DNA of 64,000 bases from Flavobacterium lindanitolerans. Its GTDB lineage: Bacteria; Bacteroidota; Bacteroidia; Flavobacteriales; Flavobacteriaceae. Made by a program: the position numbers and the translations under genes. Positions 52,495-61,272 of the stretch are shown piece by piece. The DNA is taken from positions 1,674,001-1,738,000 of the forward strand of contig NZ_PJND01000007.1 in NCBI RefSeq assembly GCF_002846575.1. Direction: 5' to 3'. A model generated the notes under the pieces. That model worked only from the letters and a program-made list of their open reading frames with translations. It ran no database searches and was not told the DNA's origin. The first letter of the stretch is position 1; the number at the start of each line of letters is the position of its first letter.

Positions 52495-53250
52495 ATGACA
52501 ACCCTAATTATCGAAGACGAAAAACCGTCAGCAAGATTGCTGCAGAGAAAGCTTCAAAAATTGGATATAGAAACAAGTACGATGCTTCATTCGGTAGAAG
52601 AAGCAATTAACTGGTTTCAGGACAACCCGCACCCGGATTTGATTTTTTTAGATATCCAGCTTTCTGATGGACTATCATTTGAAATTTTTGATGCTATTGA
52701 TATAAAAAGTGCCATTATTTTTACAACTGCTTATGATGAATATGCATTAAGAGCATTCAAATTAAACAGTATCGATTATCTGTTGAAGCCTATTGATGAA
52801 GATGATTTGGAAGCAGCCATCAATAAATTCAAATCCCGACAACCAAAAGCAGAATCCATGTCTCTGGATTTGGAAATGATAAAAAAAATGCTTGTCAGTC
52901 CGGATACCAAAAACTACAAGAAACGCTTTACGATTAAAACCGGACAACATCTGAAAATGATTAATATTGATGAGGTAGAATGTTTTTACAGTGAAAATAA
53001 AGGTACTTATCTGCATACGACAGACAACAGGGATTATCTTCTGGAAGGAACTCTGGAGCAGCTTGAAACCGAATTGGATCCTAAAGACTTTTTCCGCGTG
53101 AGCCGCAAATTCATTGTTCCTATGAAAACAATCAAGGATATTGTAGTATACAGCAATTCAAGACTGAAATTAATCCTTCCAACCTATAAGGAAGATGAAG
53201 TAATTGTTAGCCGGGAACGGGTTAATGATTTTAAAAACTGGATAGGCTAA
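52495..53250 (+). CDS. LytTR-family response regulator
   Basis: The 251-residue protein has an N-terminal receiver (acidic IIEDEKP near 5-11, phosphoacceptor Asp53 in LIFLDIQLSDG, Lys in YLLKPID). The C-terminal LytTR DNA-binding domain spans about 140-250 (VECFYSENKGTYLHT and FFRVSRKFIVPMKTIKDI). It pairs with the LytS-type kinase of the same operon. Regulators of this group bind short imperfect direct repeats near -35; no such site was identified here. Confidence 0.94.
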   Translation: MTTLIIEDEKPSARLLQRKLQKLDIETSTMLHSVEEAINWFQDNPHPDLIFLDIQLSDGLSFEIFDAIDIKSAIIFTTAYDEYALRAFKLNSIDYLLKPIDEDDLEAAINKFKSRQPKAESMSLDLEMIKKMLVSPDTKNYKKRFTIKTGQHLKMINIDEVECFYSENKGTYLHTTDNRDYLLEGTLEQLETELDPKDFFRVSRKFIVPMKTIKDIVVYSNSRLKLILPTYKEDEVIVSRERVNDFKNWIG

Positions 53251-53256
53251 AAAAGA

Positions 53257-53317
53257 GACTGTTTCAAAAGCTATCGGGTTGATAAAGCTAATGAAACAGT
53301 CCTTGGATCATTTTTTT
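53257..53317 (+). terminator. Probable terminator after the LytTR gene
   Basis: GACTGTTTCA and TGAAACAGTC form a 10-bp stem with a long loop. A T7 tract follows 9 bases later, so it is not a classic terminator. Confidence 0.5.
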
Positions 53318-53534
53318 GGTCTTATTATGTAATGGTAAATTTGTTTATTTTAAATTCATTTTACTGAATTTTCCAAATTATTCCTGATTACTACAGATTA
53401 AAAAATGAACTCAAAATCAAATAAAGATTTGATTCTTTTTGTGCGATTTCTGTATTGTAAAGTTACTATAACACCATCACAGAAATGTTATATCATTTTG
53501 ATAATTAGTTATATAATATTTTATTATTAGAAAT

Positions 53535-53595
53535 TTTGCGGCTCCGCGTCTTTGCGTGAAATAGTTGCTGGCAAAGGCACAGAGACGCAAAGCTG
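53535..53595. repeat. Degenerate octamer-type inverted repeat
   Basis: Both arms contain CGCAAAG-type units in 8-base steps on the minus strand (left) and plus strand (right), matching the tidy repeat at 27791-27847 with several mismatches. Confidence 0.6.
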
Positions 53596-53629
53596 GAGTT
53601 TACTTTTAATAGGGTTTCAGATAATCAAT

Positions 53630-55327
53630 TTATTTTTTAAGTATTACTTCAAAGCCTTTTTCGATAAGTGGGTCCCGCTTATTTTGAAGGTCAGAAATGT
53701 TTGGTTTTACTTTAATGTCAGGAACAATTCCTATTCTCTGCGTTTCTTTTCTATCCGGATAAAAGATTCCTACGCCAGAAAAAATCATTTTTTCGCCATT
53801 CACTAAAGGAATAGTAGTTTCGTTACCGTCGGCTCCGGCTGTCTGGCTTCCTATAACGGTAATATGTGGTGCTGTTTTGAAAATCATAGACCACATTTCA
53901 AAAAGGCTCTGCGTATTTTCATTAATAAGGATAACGACATGACCTTTATAATAATCAGGATTTTCCTTGCCAATGTATTTATAATCTTCCGTGATGATGT
54001 AATCCTGCCAACAGAATCTTCCTGGTTTGCTAAAATCGGGCTTTGTCAGAATGCCAAACCATTTAGGTTCCGGAAAAAGATAGTTGAAAGTTTTTACAAC
54101 TCCGCCGTTTGTACTGTATCCTCTCAGGTCAAACACTATTCCTTTTGTATTTTTCATAGCCTTCATAATGCTGTCAACTTCTGAAGTTTCGAAAAAAGAA
54201 AAGTCAATGTAGCCTATATTGTCCTTATTGATAGCTGAGTAGATTACTTTTTTTGCAGTTTCATCATAACGTACTAAGCTATTGTCAGGAATTCCATTTT
54301 CAAACCATAACCCGCCTGTTCTGTCAATTCTATCAATCTTTTTTTGAAATGGCTTTTTGTTTTTGTCGTAACCTTTAATCGTAAAACTTCCTTTTTCGCC
54401 ATAGAACATATAATTATAGGAATCTCTGATTTTTACAGAAGTATTGGAAGCCGAAATGTATTTTGAATTTCTTTGGATAATCCTGTCAATAGATTCGCCA
54501 TTTACCGTTTCAATCACATCTCCATATTCAATGCCTATGGCTTTGCATATTTCAACATCAACAGGTTTTGTAACTACAATTTTATTTTCGGCTATCTGAT
54601 AGGTAAAAGGAGCACCGTAATTTCCAAAAATCTCTTTGTAATTTACAGGTTCAATTCTTGAATGCGTGTCTTCAATTGAGCCTGAAAAAAGCATCATTGT
54701 TTTTTTATAAGAAAGCGCATCAGTTGCATTTTTAACCAATGGGATAAATTCTGCCAAAACATTGTCCCATTTTTTTGAAATACCATATTTGTAAGGGTAA
54801 AAATATTCAATAACATTCCAAGCTCTGAACAGGTTCAGGATACGGTAGTTTTCTTGTAATGCTTTTTCTGTGTATGTTTTTTCATTACCGCCACTATAAC
54901 GGATAAAATTTGGTTTTTGGCAATAATAGCCGCCCGGTATCTGATTGGATGAAACCAGACCGGAAAGGTATTTTTTTTGTGCAGCATTAAGATTCTTATC
55001 CTTTTGAATCCAGGCTGTTGACAGGTTTCTATTGTCCTGGTCTTTACAAATTACCGCTTCAGCCTTTTTTATCACGGTTTTAGTTTTCAGAAAATCAATC
55101 CACTCTGTTATGGTTTTTTCTGCAGGAAGCTTTTGGTCTAAGGCCTTAACCAATAAGGAGTCGGCATCTATTTTACCACTTGAAAGAACAGGTTCATAAT
55201 ACTTTAACAGTCCCCAGGTTTTGCAGATTGTTATCAGGTCTTTATCCGAAATGGATTTTTTATTTTGGCCTAAAGCCATTGTGGTCAATAAAAGACAACT
55301 GCAAATCACTAAGAAGGGTTGTTTCAT
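53630..55327 (-). CDS. Secreted S41-family peptidase
   Basis: The 565-residue protein has a signal peptide (MKQPFLVICSCLLLTTMALG). An N-terminal helical region of unknown fold (about 25-200) precedes a PDZ-like segment (GIEYGDVIETVNGESIDRII) and an S41 core. The core has GIVFDLRGYSTNGG, the putative nucleophile Ser474 in NENTQSLFEMWS, and GSQTAGADGNET. The Lys that follows Ser in CtpA-type enzymes is missing; this fits the tricorn-like S41 branch instead. Probably periplasmic; substrate unknown. Confidence 0.87.
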   Translation of the reverse strand: MKQPFLVICSCLLLTTMALGQNKKSISDKDLITICKTWGLLKYYEPVLSSGKIDADSLLVKALDQKLPAEKTITEWIDFLKTKTVIKKAEAVICKDQDNRNLSTAWIQKDKNLNAAQKKYLSGLVSSNQIPGGYYCQKPNFIRYSGGNEKTYTEKALQENYRILNLFRAWNVIEYFYPYKYGISKKWDNVLAEFIPLVKNATDALSYKKTMMLFSGSIEDTHSRIEPVNYKEIFGNYGAPFTYQIAENKIVVTKPVDVEICKAIGIEYGDVIETVNGESIDRIIQRNSKYISASNTSVKIRDSYNYMFYGEKGSFTIKGYDKNKKPFQKKIDRIDRTGGLWFENGIPDNSLVRYDETAKKVIYSAINKDNIGYIDFSFFETSEVDSIMKAMKNTKGIVFDLRGYSTNGGVVKTFNYLFPEPKWFGILTKPDFSKPGRFCWQDYIITEDYKYIGKENPDYYKGHVVILINENTQSLFEMWSMIFKTAPHITVIGSQTAGADGNETTIPLVNGEKMIFSGVGIFYPDRKETQRIGIVPDIKVKPNISDLQNKRDPLIEKGFEVILKK

Positions 55328-55332
55328 AAATG

Positions 55333-56358
55333 TTATTTTATTTCTCTGTTTTTACTTTCTAAAATTAGGTAAAACTGCGTTCCAAACAAAAGTGATGCGA
55401 CTACAAGATGTATGGTTTGTGAACCAAACGGGAAATCGTACCAATACATCACAATTCCCGAAAGTATCTCAATGCCTAAAAGCCACATCACCCAGTTGAT
55501 TTTTTTGAAACCTAGCTGTAATTTATTGTTTCGGGTAATTAGAATTACATTGACAAGCAAGACTACAAATGAAAAAGTTCTGTGGAAATAAAACCCGATA
55601 ATAGGGTCTTCCAGAATTTTATGCATAGCATCATAGCCATAAATTTTAACCTGTTCATCCACAAATTGGCGCACCTGTGTTCCTAAGATAATCTGGGTCA
55701 ATGTCAATATCAGCGAAATAATCAGGACGCTGTCAAAAACTTTGTCAAATTTTAGTGGTGTTGCAGGTTTTGGCTTTGCCAGATTTAAAATGTACAAAAT
55801 AATGCATACAATTAATAGCGCCATCACCATGTGGATGGTAATTTTTACAGGATTCAATACAGAATAAACAACTGTTGCTCCTAACCAGGCCTGAAAACCC
55901 ATTAAAAAGACCACAAGCCATGAAAGCAGCGTTATCTTTTTATTCTGTTTCCACAGGCTGAAAGAAAAGACAGCCATGACAAAGCAGGCCAATCCGGCCA
56001 ACGCTCCAACCAAACGGTTGATATATTCTACCCAGGTATGCGTTGGATTAAACGAGGCATAGTCGTGTTTTGTATAAACCTGCCAGTGATTTTCTTCAAA
56101 TTCACTGCCTGATTTGAAATCCTCCTGTGCCACGAGCAATTTTTCGCCACGAATAATTACCTGCCCTTTTTTAAATTCGCGTTCAGGCGACCACGTAAGT
56201 TCAGAAATATCTGTTGGCGGAATATAGTAGCCAAAACATTTAGGCCAGTCCGGACAACCCATTCCGGAACCGGTCATTCGTACTAAGGCACCGGCAATGA
56301 TTACCAAATAAACCAGAATCAGGGCTGTTTTGGTAATGGAGGAAAAATATTTTTTCAT
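55333..56358 (-). CDS. ctaA: Heme A synthase (CtaA/COX15)
   Basis: The 341-residue protein has eight membrane helices and the CtaA/COX15 motifs: TGSGMGCPDWPKCFGYYIPP near residues 30-50, THTWVEYINRLVGAL with the conserved Glu, VKITIHMVMAL, FHRTFSFVVLL and IHLVVASLL. The two His pairs are expected to bind heme. It oxidises heme O to heme A for aa3-type cytochrome oxidase. No ctaB is adjacent. It starts 5 bases beyond the S41 gene start region, so it may be read ahead of that gene. Confidence 0.94.
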   Translation of the reverse strand: MKKYFSSITKTALILVYLVIIAGALVRMTGSGMGCPDWPKCFGYYIPPTDISELTWSPEREFKKGQVIIRGEKLLVAQEDFKSGSEFEENHWQVYTKHDYASFNPTHTWVEYINRLVGALAGLACFVMAVFSFSLWKQNKKITLLSWLVVFLMGFQAWLGATVVYSVLNPVKITIHMVMALLIVCIILYILNLAKPKPATPLKFDKVFDSVLIISLILTLTQIILGTQVRQFVDEQVKIYGYDAMHKILEDPIIGFYFHRTFSFVVLLVNVILITRNNKLQLGFKKINWVMWLLGIEILSGIVMYWYDFPFGSQTIHLVVASLLFGTQFYLILESKNREIK

Positions 56359-56393
56359 TTTTAGTTAGTTTGAATTCGAATTGGATGAGGCGC

Positions 56394-57827
56394 CTAGTTG
56401 GCTGTTTTTTGCAATCCTAATTTTTCCGCTCTTTTCAGCATGAAATTATAGGCGGGCTGATATTCGTTAGGGATTTCTCCTTCAAGAATAGCCTCCTTAA
56501 TAGCTTCTTTCAATATACCGATTTCTCTTCCGGGCTTTAAGCCGAATGTTTCCATGATTTCTTCTCCGGAAATAGGCGGCTGAAACTTTCTGATGTGGTC
56601 GCGCTCCTCCACTTCCACAATCTTTTGGCGTACAATCTTGAAATTATTATGGTATTTTTTGAATTTGTTCGGATTTTTTGTTGTGATGTCTGCCTCGCAT
56701 AAAACCATCAGGTCTTCAATATCTTCTCCGGCATCAAAAACAAGCCTTCTTACGGCAGAATCGGTTACGATATCCTGTGATAATACGATAGGACGCGAAC
56801 TCATCATTACCATTTTGGAAACATACTTCATTTTATGGTTCAATGGCATATGAAGCCTTTCGAATAATTTCTTGACCATTTTTCCGCCAACAAATTCATG
56901 GCCGTGGAACGACCATCCGTTTTTTTTATGGTGGCGTTTTGTAGGCGCTTTTCCAATATCGTGGAGCAGGGCAGCCCATCGAAGCCAAACATCATCTGTA
57001 TTAGGGGCAATATTATCGACAACTTCCAAAGTATGGTAAAAATTGTCCTTATGGGTTTGTCCTTCAGATTCGTCAACACCTTCAAGTGCTGTCAACTCAG
57101 GCAGGATGATGTGTAATAACTTGGTTTGATGCAACAGGAGAAAACCAATTGAAGGCTTGTCTGTCATCAATATTTTATTTAACTCGTCAACGATTCGTTC
57201 ACCGGAAATAATCTTTATTCTTTCTCTGTTTCGTTCGATTGCCTTGAGGGATTCTTCTTCTATATCAAAGTTTAATTGCGTGGCAAAACGAATAGCGCGC
57301 ATCATACGAAGCGGGTCGTCAGAAAAAGTAATATCCGGATTGAGAGGCGTCTTTATGATTTTGAGTTCCAGGTCGGATAATCCGTTGAACGGGTCAACAA
57401 GTTCTCCGAAATTGGCCTCATTTAGTGAAATGGCCAAAGCATTGATGGTGAAATCCCTGCGGTTTTGGTCGTCTTCCAAAGTTCCGTTTTCAACTACAGG
57501 ATTTCTGCTTTCAAAATGATAGGACTCCTTTCTGGCGCCTACAAATTCAATTTCAGTATCTTCAAATCGGAGCATGGCCGTTCCATAAGTTTTAAAAACC
57601 TGGACTTTTGGCTTTTTTGGAAGCATTTCAGAAACTTTCAAAGCCAGCTCAATGCCGCTTCCAACAGCAACAATATCGATATCTTTTTTAAATTTTCTTT
57701 TTAAAAGTAAATCCCGTACGAATCCTCCAATAACATAACTGTCAATGTTGAGCTCTTTGGAAGCCTGCGCGATTACATGGAATATTTTGCTGTTTACTGC
57801 TTCTTTATATGAAGTTTTGTCTTTCAT
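56394..57827 (-). CDS. cca: CCA tRNA nucleotidyltransferase / HD-domain poly(A) polymerase-like
   Basis: The 477-residue protein has the class II nucleotidyltransferase head: SYVIGGFVRDLLLKRKFKKD, then the metal pair in DIDIVAVGSG. The tRNA NucTransf domain continues with RDFTINALAISLN and DPLRMMRAIRFATQL. A central HD domain has LHDIGKAPTKRHH and SFHGHEFVG. It adds or repairs the CCA end of tRNAs, matching the absence of encoded CCA in the two tRNA-Glu genes here. The HD part may carry phosphatase or phosphodiesterase activity. Confidence 0.92.
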   Translation of the reverse strand: MKDKTSYKEAVNSKIFHVIAQASKELNIDSYVIGGFVRDLLLKRKFKKDIDIVAVGSGIELALKVSEMLPKKPKVQVFKTYGTAMLRFEDTEIEFVGARKESYHFESRNPVVENGTLEDDQNRRDFTINALAISLNEANFGELVDPFNGLSDLELKIIKTPLNPDITFSDDPLRMMRAIRFATQLNFDIEEESLKAIERNRERIKIISGERIVDELNKILMTDKPSIGFLLLHQTKLLHIILPELTALEGVDESEGQTHKDNFYHTLEVVDNIAPNTDDVWLRWAALLHDIGKAPTKRHHKKNGWSFHGHEFVGGKMVKKLFERLHMPLNHKMKYVSKMVMMSSRPIVLSQDIVTDSAVRRLVFDAGEDIEDLMVLCEADITTKNPNKFKKYHNNFKIVRQKIVEVEERDHIRKFQPPISGEEIMETFGLKPGREIGILKEAIKEAILEGEIPNEYQPAYNFMLKRAEKLGLQKTAN

Positions 57828-57864
57828 TATTATGCTTAAAGTTCTGAGAACCGCAAACCGATTG

Positions 57865-58425
57865 CTATTTTCGGATTATCTTAACCTGGCTGTCTGAAGT
57901 CAGTTTGATAATAGCAGAAGGTTTTCCTGTCATCTTTTCTTGCTGCAAATTTACGACATAGTCAACGCCCTTTAAAATCTCCGGGCTAATTTCTTTGTAA
58001 TTTATAGGAGTAGGTTCTCCGGATATGTTGGCAGAAGTAGAAACAAGAGGTTTTTTCATGCGTTCCAGCAGTTTGTAGCAGAAAGGTTCTTTTACGATTC
58101 TCATGCCCAAAGTGTTGTCAGGAGCAATCAGGTTTTTGGCAATGTTTCTCGGATTGTCTAAAATCAGCGTTGTCGGTTTTTCAGAAAGGTCTAAAATCTG
58201 CCAGGCCACTTCGGGAATATCCTTGAAGACATTATATACCATTCTTTCGCCATTCATCAGGACAATCATTGATTTTGACTCTTCTCTTCTTTTTAGGACA
58301 TAGATTTTCGCTACTGCGTCTGGATTGGTCGCATCACATCCAATTCCCCAAACGGTCTCCGTAGGATAAAGAATAATACCGCCTTCTTTGATTACTTCGT
58401 AAGCTTTGTGAACTTCTTCGTTCAT
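57865..58425 (-). CDS. tsaC: L-threonylcarbamoyladenylate synthase, Sua5/YciO/YrdC family
   Basis: The 186-residue protein is a single YrdC domain: GGIILYPTETVWGIGCDATN near residues 14-33, then KIYVLKRREESKSMIVL and STSANISGEPTP. It lacks the C-terminal Sua5 extension, so it is the short TsaC-like form. It makes threonylcarbamoyl-AMP for the t6A tRNA modification. Its ATG overlaps the stop of the NeuD-like gene by 4 bases, so it is translationally coupled to a surface-sugar gene, a linkage of unclear meaning. Confidence 0.9.
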   Translation of the reverse strand: MNEEVHKAYEVIKEGGIILYPTETVWGIGCDATNPDAVAKIYVLKRREESKSMIVLMNGERMVYNVFKDIPEVAWQILDLSEKPTTLILDNPRNIAKNLIAPDNTLGMRIVKEPFCYKLLERMKKPLVSTSANISGEPTPINYKEISPEILKGVDYVVNLQQEKMTGKPSAIIKLTSDSQVKIIRK

Positions 58426-59054
58426 ATTTTTGGAACGTTATATTTAATTATTTTTCCCGGAACACCAATAACAACCGCATTGTCTTCAATGTCTTTTGTG
58501 ATAACGGCACCGGCTCCTATAGTTACATTTTTTCCGACTTTCAATTTAGGTAAAATTGTGGCATTGGCACCAATTGTTGTAAAAGCACCAATTTCGCAAT
58601 TGCCCAAAACTTTTGCTCCCGGCGATATTTCTGCAAATTCGCCAATTTTACAGTCATGGTGGATACTCGCATAAGCATTGATCAATACACCGTTTCCAAT
58701 AAAAGTGTCTGCAGATACAAATGCAAAAGGCATGATGTTCAGTCCTTTTCCCAAAACGGCACTTTTGCTCACAACAGCGTTTTTGGCTATTGCTGAAACA
58801 GGGTTGCCATTGTATTCTAAAAACAGGTTGTAAACTTTATTTCTGCTAAAAGGATTACCAAGTCCTAAGATAAAATCGGGATTTTTTTTGAGTTGGGACC
58901 GGGCTTGTTCGGTAGTTTTTAGAATCGGATATGAGAATAAAGAATCTTCAAGGTCGGCACTAACGTTGTCAAAAAAATAAAACGAATCGGGTGCATCGAT
59001 GGTTAAAACATCGAAAACTTCCTTAGCATGACCTTTTGCTCCAATAATTATCAT
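58422..59054 (-). CDS. NeuD-like sugar acetyltransferase (left-handed beta-helix)
   Basis: The ATG at 59054 gives MIIIGAKGHAKEVFDVLTID, the NeuD/PglD-type Rossmann start with its GAxGHA motif. Hexapeptide repeats run from about 85, for example SKSAVLGKGLNIMPFAFVSA and ISPGAKVLGNCEIGAFTTIG, with His in YASIHHDCKIGE as the catalytic base candidate. The family O- or N-acetylates UDP- or surface sugars. The start overlaps the stop of the aminotransferase gene (ATGA), implying the pair act on the same sugar: amination followed by acetylation. Confidence 0.92.
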   Translation of the reverse strand: MIIIGAKGHAKEVFDVLTIDAPDSFYFFDNVSADLEDSLFSYPILKTTEQARSQLKKNPDFILGLGNPFSRNKVYNLFLEYNGNPVSAIAKNAVVSKSAVLGKGLNIMPFAFVSADTFIGNGVLINAYASIHHDCKIGEFAEISPGAKVLGNCEIGAFTTIGANATILPKLKVGKNVTIGAGAVITKDIEDNAVVIGVPGKIIKYNVPKI

Positions 59055-60124
59055 ATGTTTTGATTGATTATAGAAGTGATTTTTTCTAAATCTTCTGTTT
59101 TTAATCCCACATACAAAGGAAGGCACATCACCCTTTTTGAAACAGATTCCGAAACAGGCATTTCGGTATTTTTTATAAAATTAACCGTATTCAGGGATGG
59201 ATAAAAATACCTTCTTGGGAAAATCTGATTCTCGTTTAATGCCTTTTGTACTCTTAACAGCGTTTCTTCAGAATCCAGAATTATAGGATAATAGCTGTAA
59301 TTCCATTTGGTGTTTTCCCGAATCTTCAAGCCTTGCAGATTGGAAAAGTTTAAATTGGCGTTATAAAAATCGACCACTTTTTTTCGTTCGGCGAGAATGT
59401 TATCGATATAAGGCAAAACGGCCAGACCCATAGCAGATTGAAGTTCTGAAATTTTAGCATTGATTCCTAAACCATGAAAATCCAAAGGTCCGTTGTGTCC
59501 GAAATTATGGCTGTAATATAATTTATGAAAAAGTTCTTTGTCTTTACAGAAAAGGGCTCCGCCTTCACCCGTATGGAACAATTTGGTTGCATGGAAACTG
59601 CAGGTACTCACATCGCCAAAATTAAAAAGAGACTGATTTTTATATTCTACACCAAAAGAATGGGCAGCATCATAAATGACCTTTAAATTATGTTTTTTAG
59701 CGATAGCTTCAATTGCTTCCACCTGACAGGGGTTGCCAAAAACATGAGTAGCTAGTATTGCTGTAGTTTTTGGAGTTATGGCAGCTTCTATTTTGGTTTC
59801 GTCAATTGTAAGATATTCGGGGTTGATGTCAACAAAAACAGGTTCGCAATGTTCCCAGACTATTGCAGAAGTTGTAGCAACATAAGAAAAAGGTGTCGTG
59901 ATGATTTCTCCTCCTTTTCCCAAAAGTTTCAGTGCAATTTGTAATGGAACAGTACCGTTATTGGTGATTAAAATAGAATCAGTATTCAGCCATTCTTTCA
60001 GCTTGTTTTCCAATTCTAAGGTCAACTGGCCCCTGTTTGTAAGCCACAAACTATCCCAAGCTCTTTTAACCAGGTTGTTATATTCGCTTTGCGGTGGTAA
60101 AAATGTCTGTGTTACGTTTATCAT
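59051..60124 (-). CDS. DegT/DnrJ/EryC1-type sugar aminotransferase
   Basis: The 357-residue protein has the PLP-dependent fold type I motifs: TNNGTVPLQIALKLLG, EPVFVDINPEYLTIDE, YDAAHSFGVEY and the PLP Lys181 in SFHATKLFHTGEGGAL. It aminates a keto sugar nucleotide with glutamate, and the adjacent NeuD-like gene would acetylate the product. FdtB-like or PglE-like function is possible; the sugar cannot be told from sequence alone. It is linked by a 4-base overlap to NeuD and preceded by a glycosyltransferase-like gene 5 bases away. Confidence 0.93.
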   Translation of the reverse strand: MINVTQTFLPPQSEYNNLVKRAWDSLWLTNRGQLTLELENKLKEWLNTDSILITNNGTVPLQIALKLLGKGGEIITTPFSYVATTSAIVWEHCEPVFVDINPEYLTIDETKIEAAITPKTTAILATHVFGNPCQVEAIEAIAKKHNLKVIYDAAHSFGVEYKNQSLFNFGDVSTCSFHATKLFHTGEGGALFCKDKELFHKLYYSHNFGHNGPLDFHGLGINAKISELQSAMGLAVLPYIDNILAERKKVVDFYNANLNFSNLQGLKIRENTKWNYSYYPIILDSEETLLRVQKALNENQIFPRRYFYPSLNTVNFIKNTEMPVSESVSKRVMCLPLYVGLKTEDLEKITSIINQNI

Positions 60125-60129
60125 TTTGA

Positions 60130-61266
60130 TTATTTAAAATCAAAGTTATGCAAATAATACTGCTTTATGTTATTCTCAAGCATGTTAAAACTGTATAATT
60201 TGTTAACAATGATGTCTAGTTTGTCCTGATATTCTTTAAAAGTTTCAGGATTATCATAATGTTTAATATCATTTGCTATCTTTTCATTCATTTCATCAAA
60301 TGAAGAATAAAGCGTTGGCAGGTTCTTGAAATCTTCGGTAAAGAAAATCTCATTGTAAACGGCAAATGAAATACCTCCGGAGAAAATAGTTTCTATAAGA
60401 TAACCATCCAATCCTTCACCAAAAGTAATGACAAATTTGGCTCTTGAAGCATAATCCTTATAAGTATCATACTTCATGTTTGTTATTTCAACAAAAGTAT
60501 AATGCGGCAGTTTGGCTTTTAGATTTGCCAAAATTCCCTCTTTTGTCAGCGTACTTGAATTGGGAACCCATTGAATTTTATCTGGAGAATAGATAACCAG
60601 ATTTTCTTTTTCACTAAATGCCTTTCTGTTGTAGGGAGTTGGGCTTAACCAGGCTGAAAAAAGATGAAGCGGCACGCCGTAATAATTTCTTTTTTCAAGT
60701 GTAGCATAACGCTTGTGTGCCATGGTCATAGTCGTGTTTGGGAACATTTTCTTGACATTGTCGATTTTTTCAATCGGTGGCATAAAAAGGTCATTCTGGT
60801 TGAGCAGGTTGATTTTTATATCTTTTATATTTTCCGTCCATCTGAAAAAAGGAACCATACGTTTGTTCCCTTTATTGAAAGCAGCAATCATTACATCCGG
60901 GATATGAATTTCCGCAAAGTCAAGATGGTCAAAATACCTTTCAATTTCTTTGAAAGTGAAAATAATCATTTCGTTTGAAAACTTCCTGTATTTATAGTCG
61001 GTTTCACTTTTCCCGGGCAAAAAACTGGCAACCACGTCACATCCGTGAATGTCTTTTAACTTCCTGACAATGTTATAAATGGTGCATATTGACAAAATTC
61101 CTCCATTAATCCTGTCTGTTCCGGAAGGAACAAAAAACAGGATTAGTTTTTTTGTGTCGGAATAGTGTTCTTTAAAATATTTTTTTTTGAAGGATTTGTG
61201 GTGTCCCTGTAAAAAAAAGCTCATGAGCTGATGCTGAAATTTATGGAAATCTTTTTTTATTGACAT
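60130..61266 (-). CDS. Probable GT-B-like glycosyltransferase, family unclear
   Basis: The 378-residue protein has an N-terminal basic stretch, then KLILFFVPSGTDRINGGILS, a Rossmann-like start of an acceptor-binding domain. The C-terminal half has FVITFGEGLDGYLIETIFSG, the GT-B donor-site-like pattern with a Glu near an active helix, and ISFAVYNEIFF. No clean CAZy family is recognised. Its position between the sugar aminotransferase and another glycosyltransferase-like gene supports a role in surface polysaccharide assembly. Confidence 0.7.
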   Translation of the reverse strand: MSIKKDFHKFQHQLMSFFLQGHHKSFKKKYFKEHYSDTKKLILFFVPSGTDRINGGILSICTIYNIVRKLKDIHGCDVVASFLPGKSETDYKYRKFSNEMIIFTFKEIERYFDHLDFAEIHIPDVMIAAFNKGNKRMVPFFRWTENIKDIKINLLNQNDLFMPPIEKIDNVKKMFPNTTMTMAHKRYATLEKRNYYGVPLHLFSAWLSPTPYNRKAFSEKENLVIYSPDKIQWVPNSSTLTKEGILANLKAKLPHYTFVEITNMKYDTYKDYASRAKFVITFGEGLDGYLIETIFSGGISFAVYNEIFFTEDFKNLPTLYSSFDEMNEKIANDIKHYDNPETFKEYQDKLDIIVNKLYSFNMLENNIKQYYLHNFDFK

Positions 61267-61272
61267 AAATAG

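Larger units (their letters stand above)
53251..53629. other. Intergenic region with two hairpin structures
   Basis: No convincing gene. A 10-bp inverted repeat at 53257-53301 and a degenerate octamer-type inverted repeat at 53535-53595 are present; the rest is very AT-rich. Confidence 0.6.
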
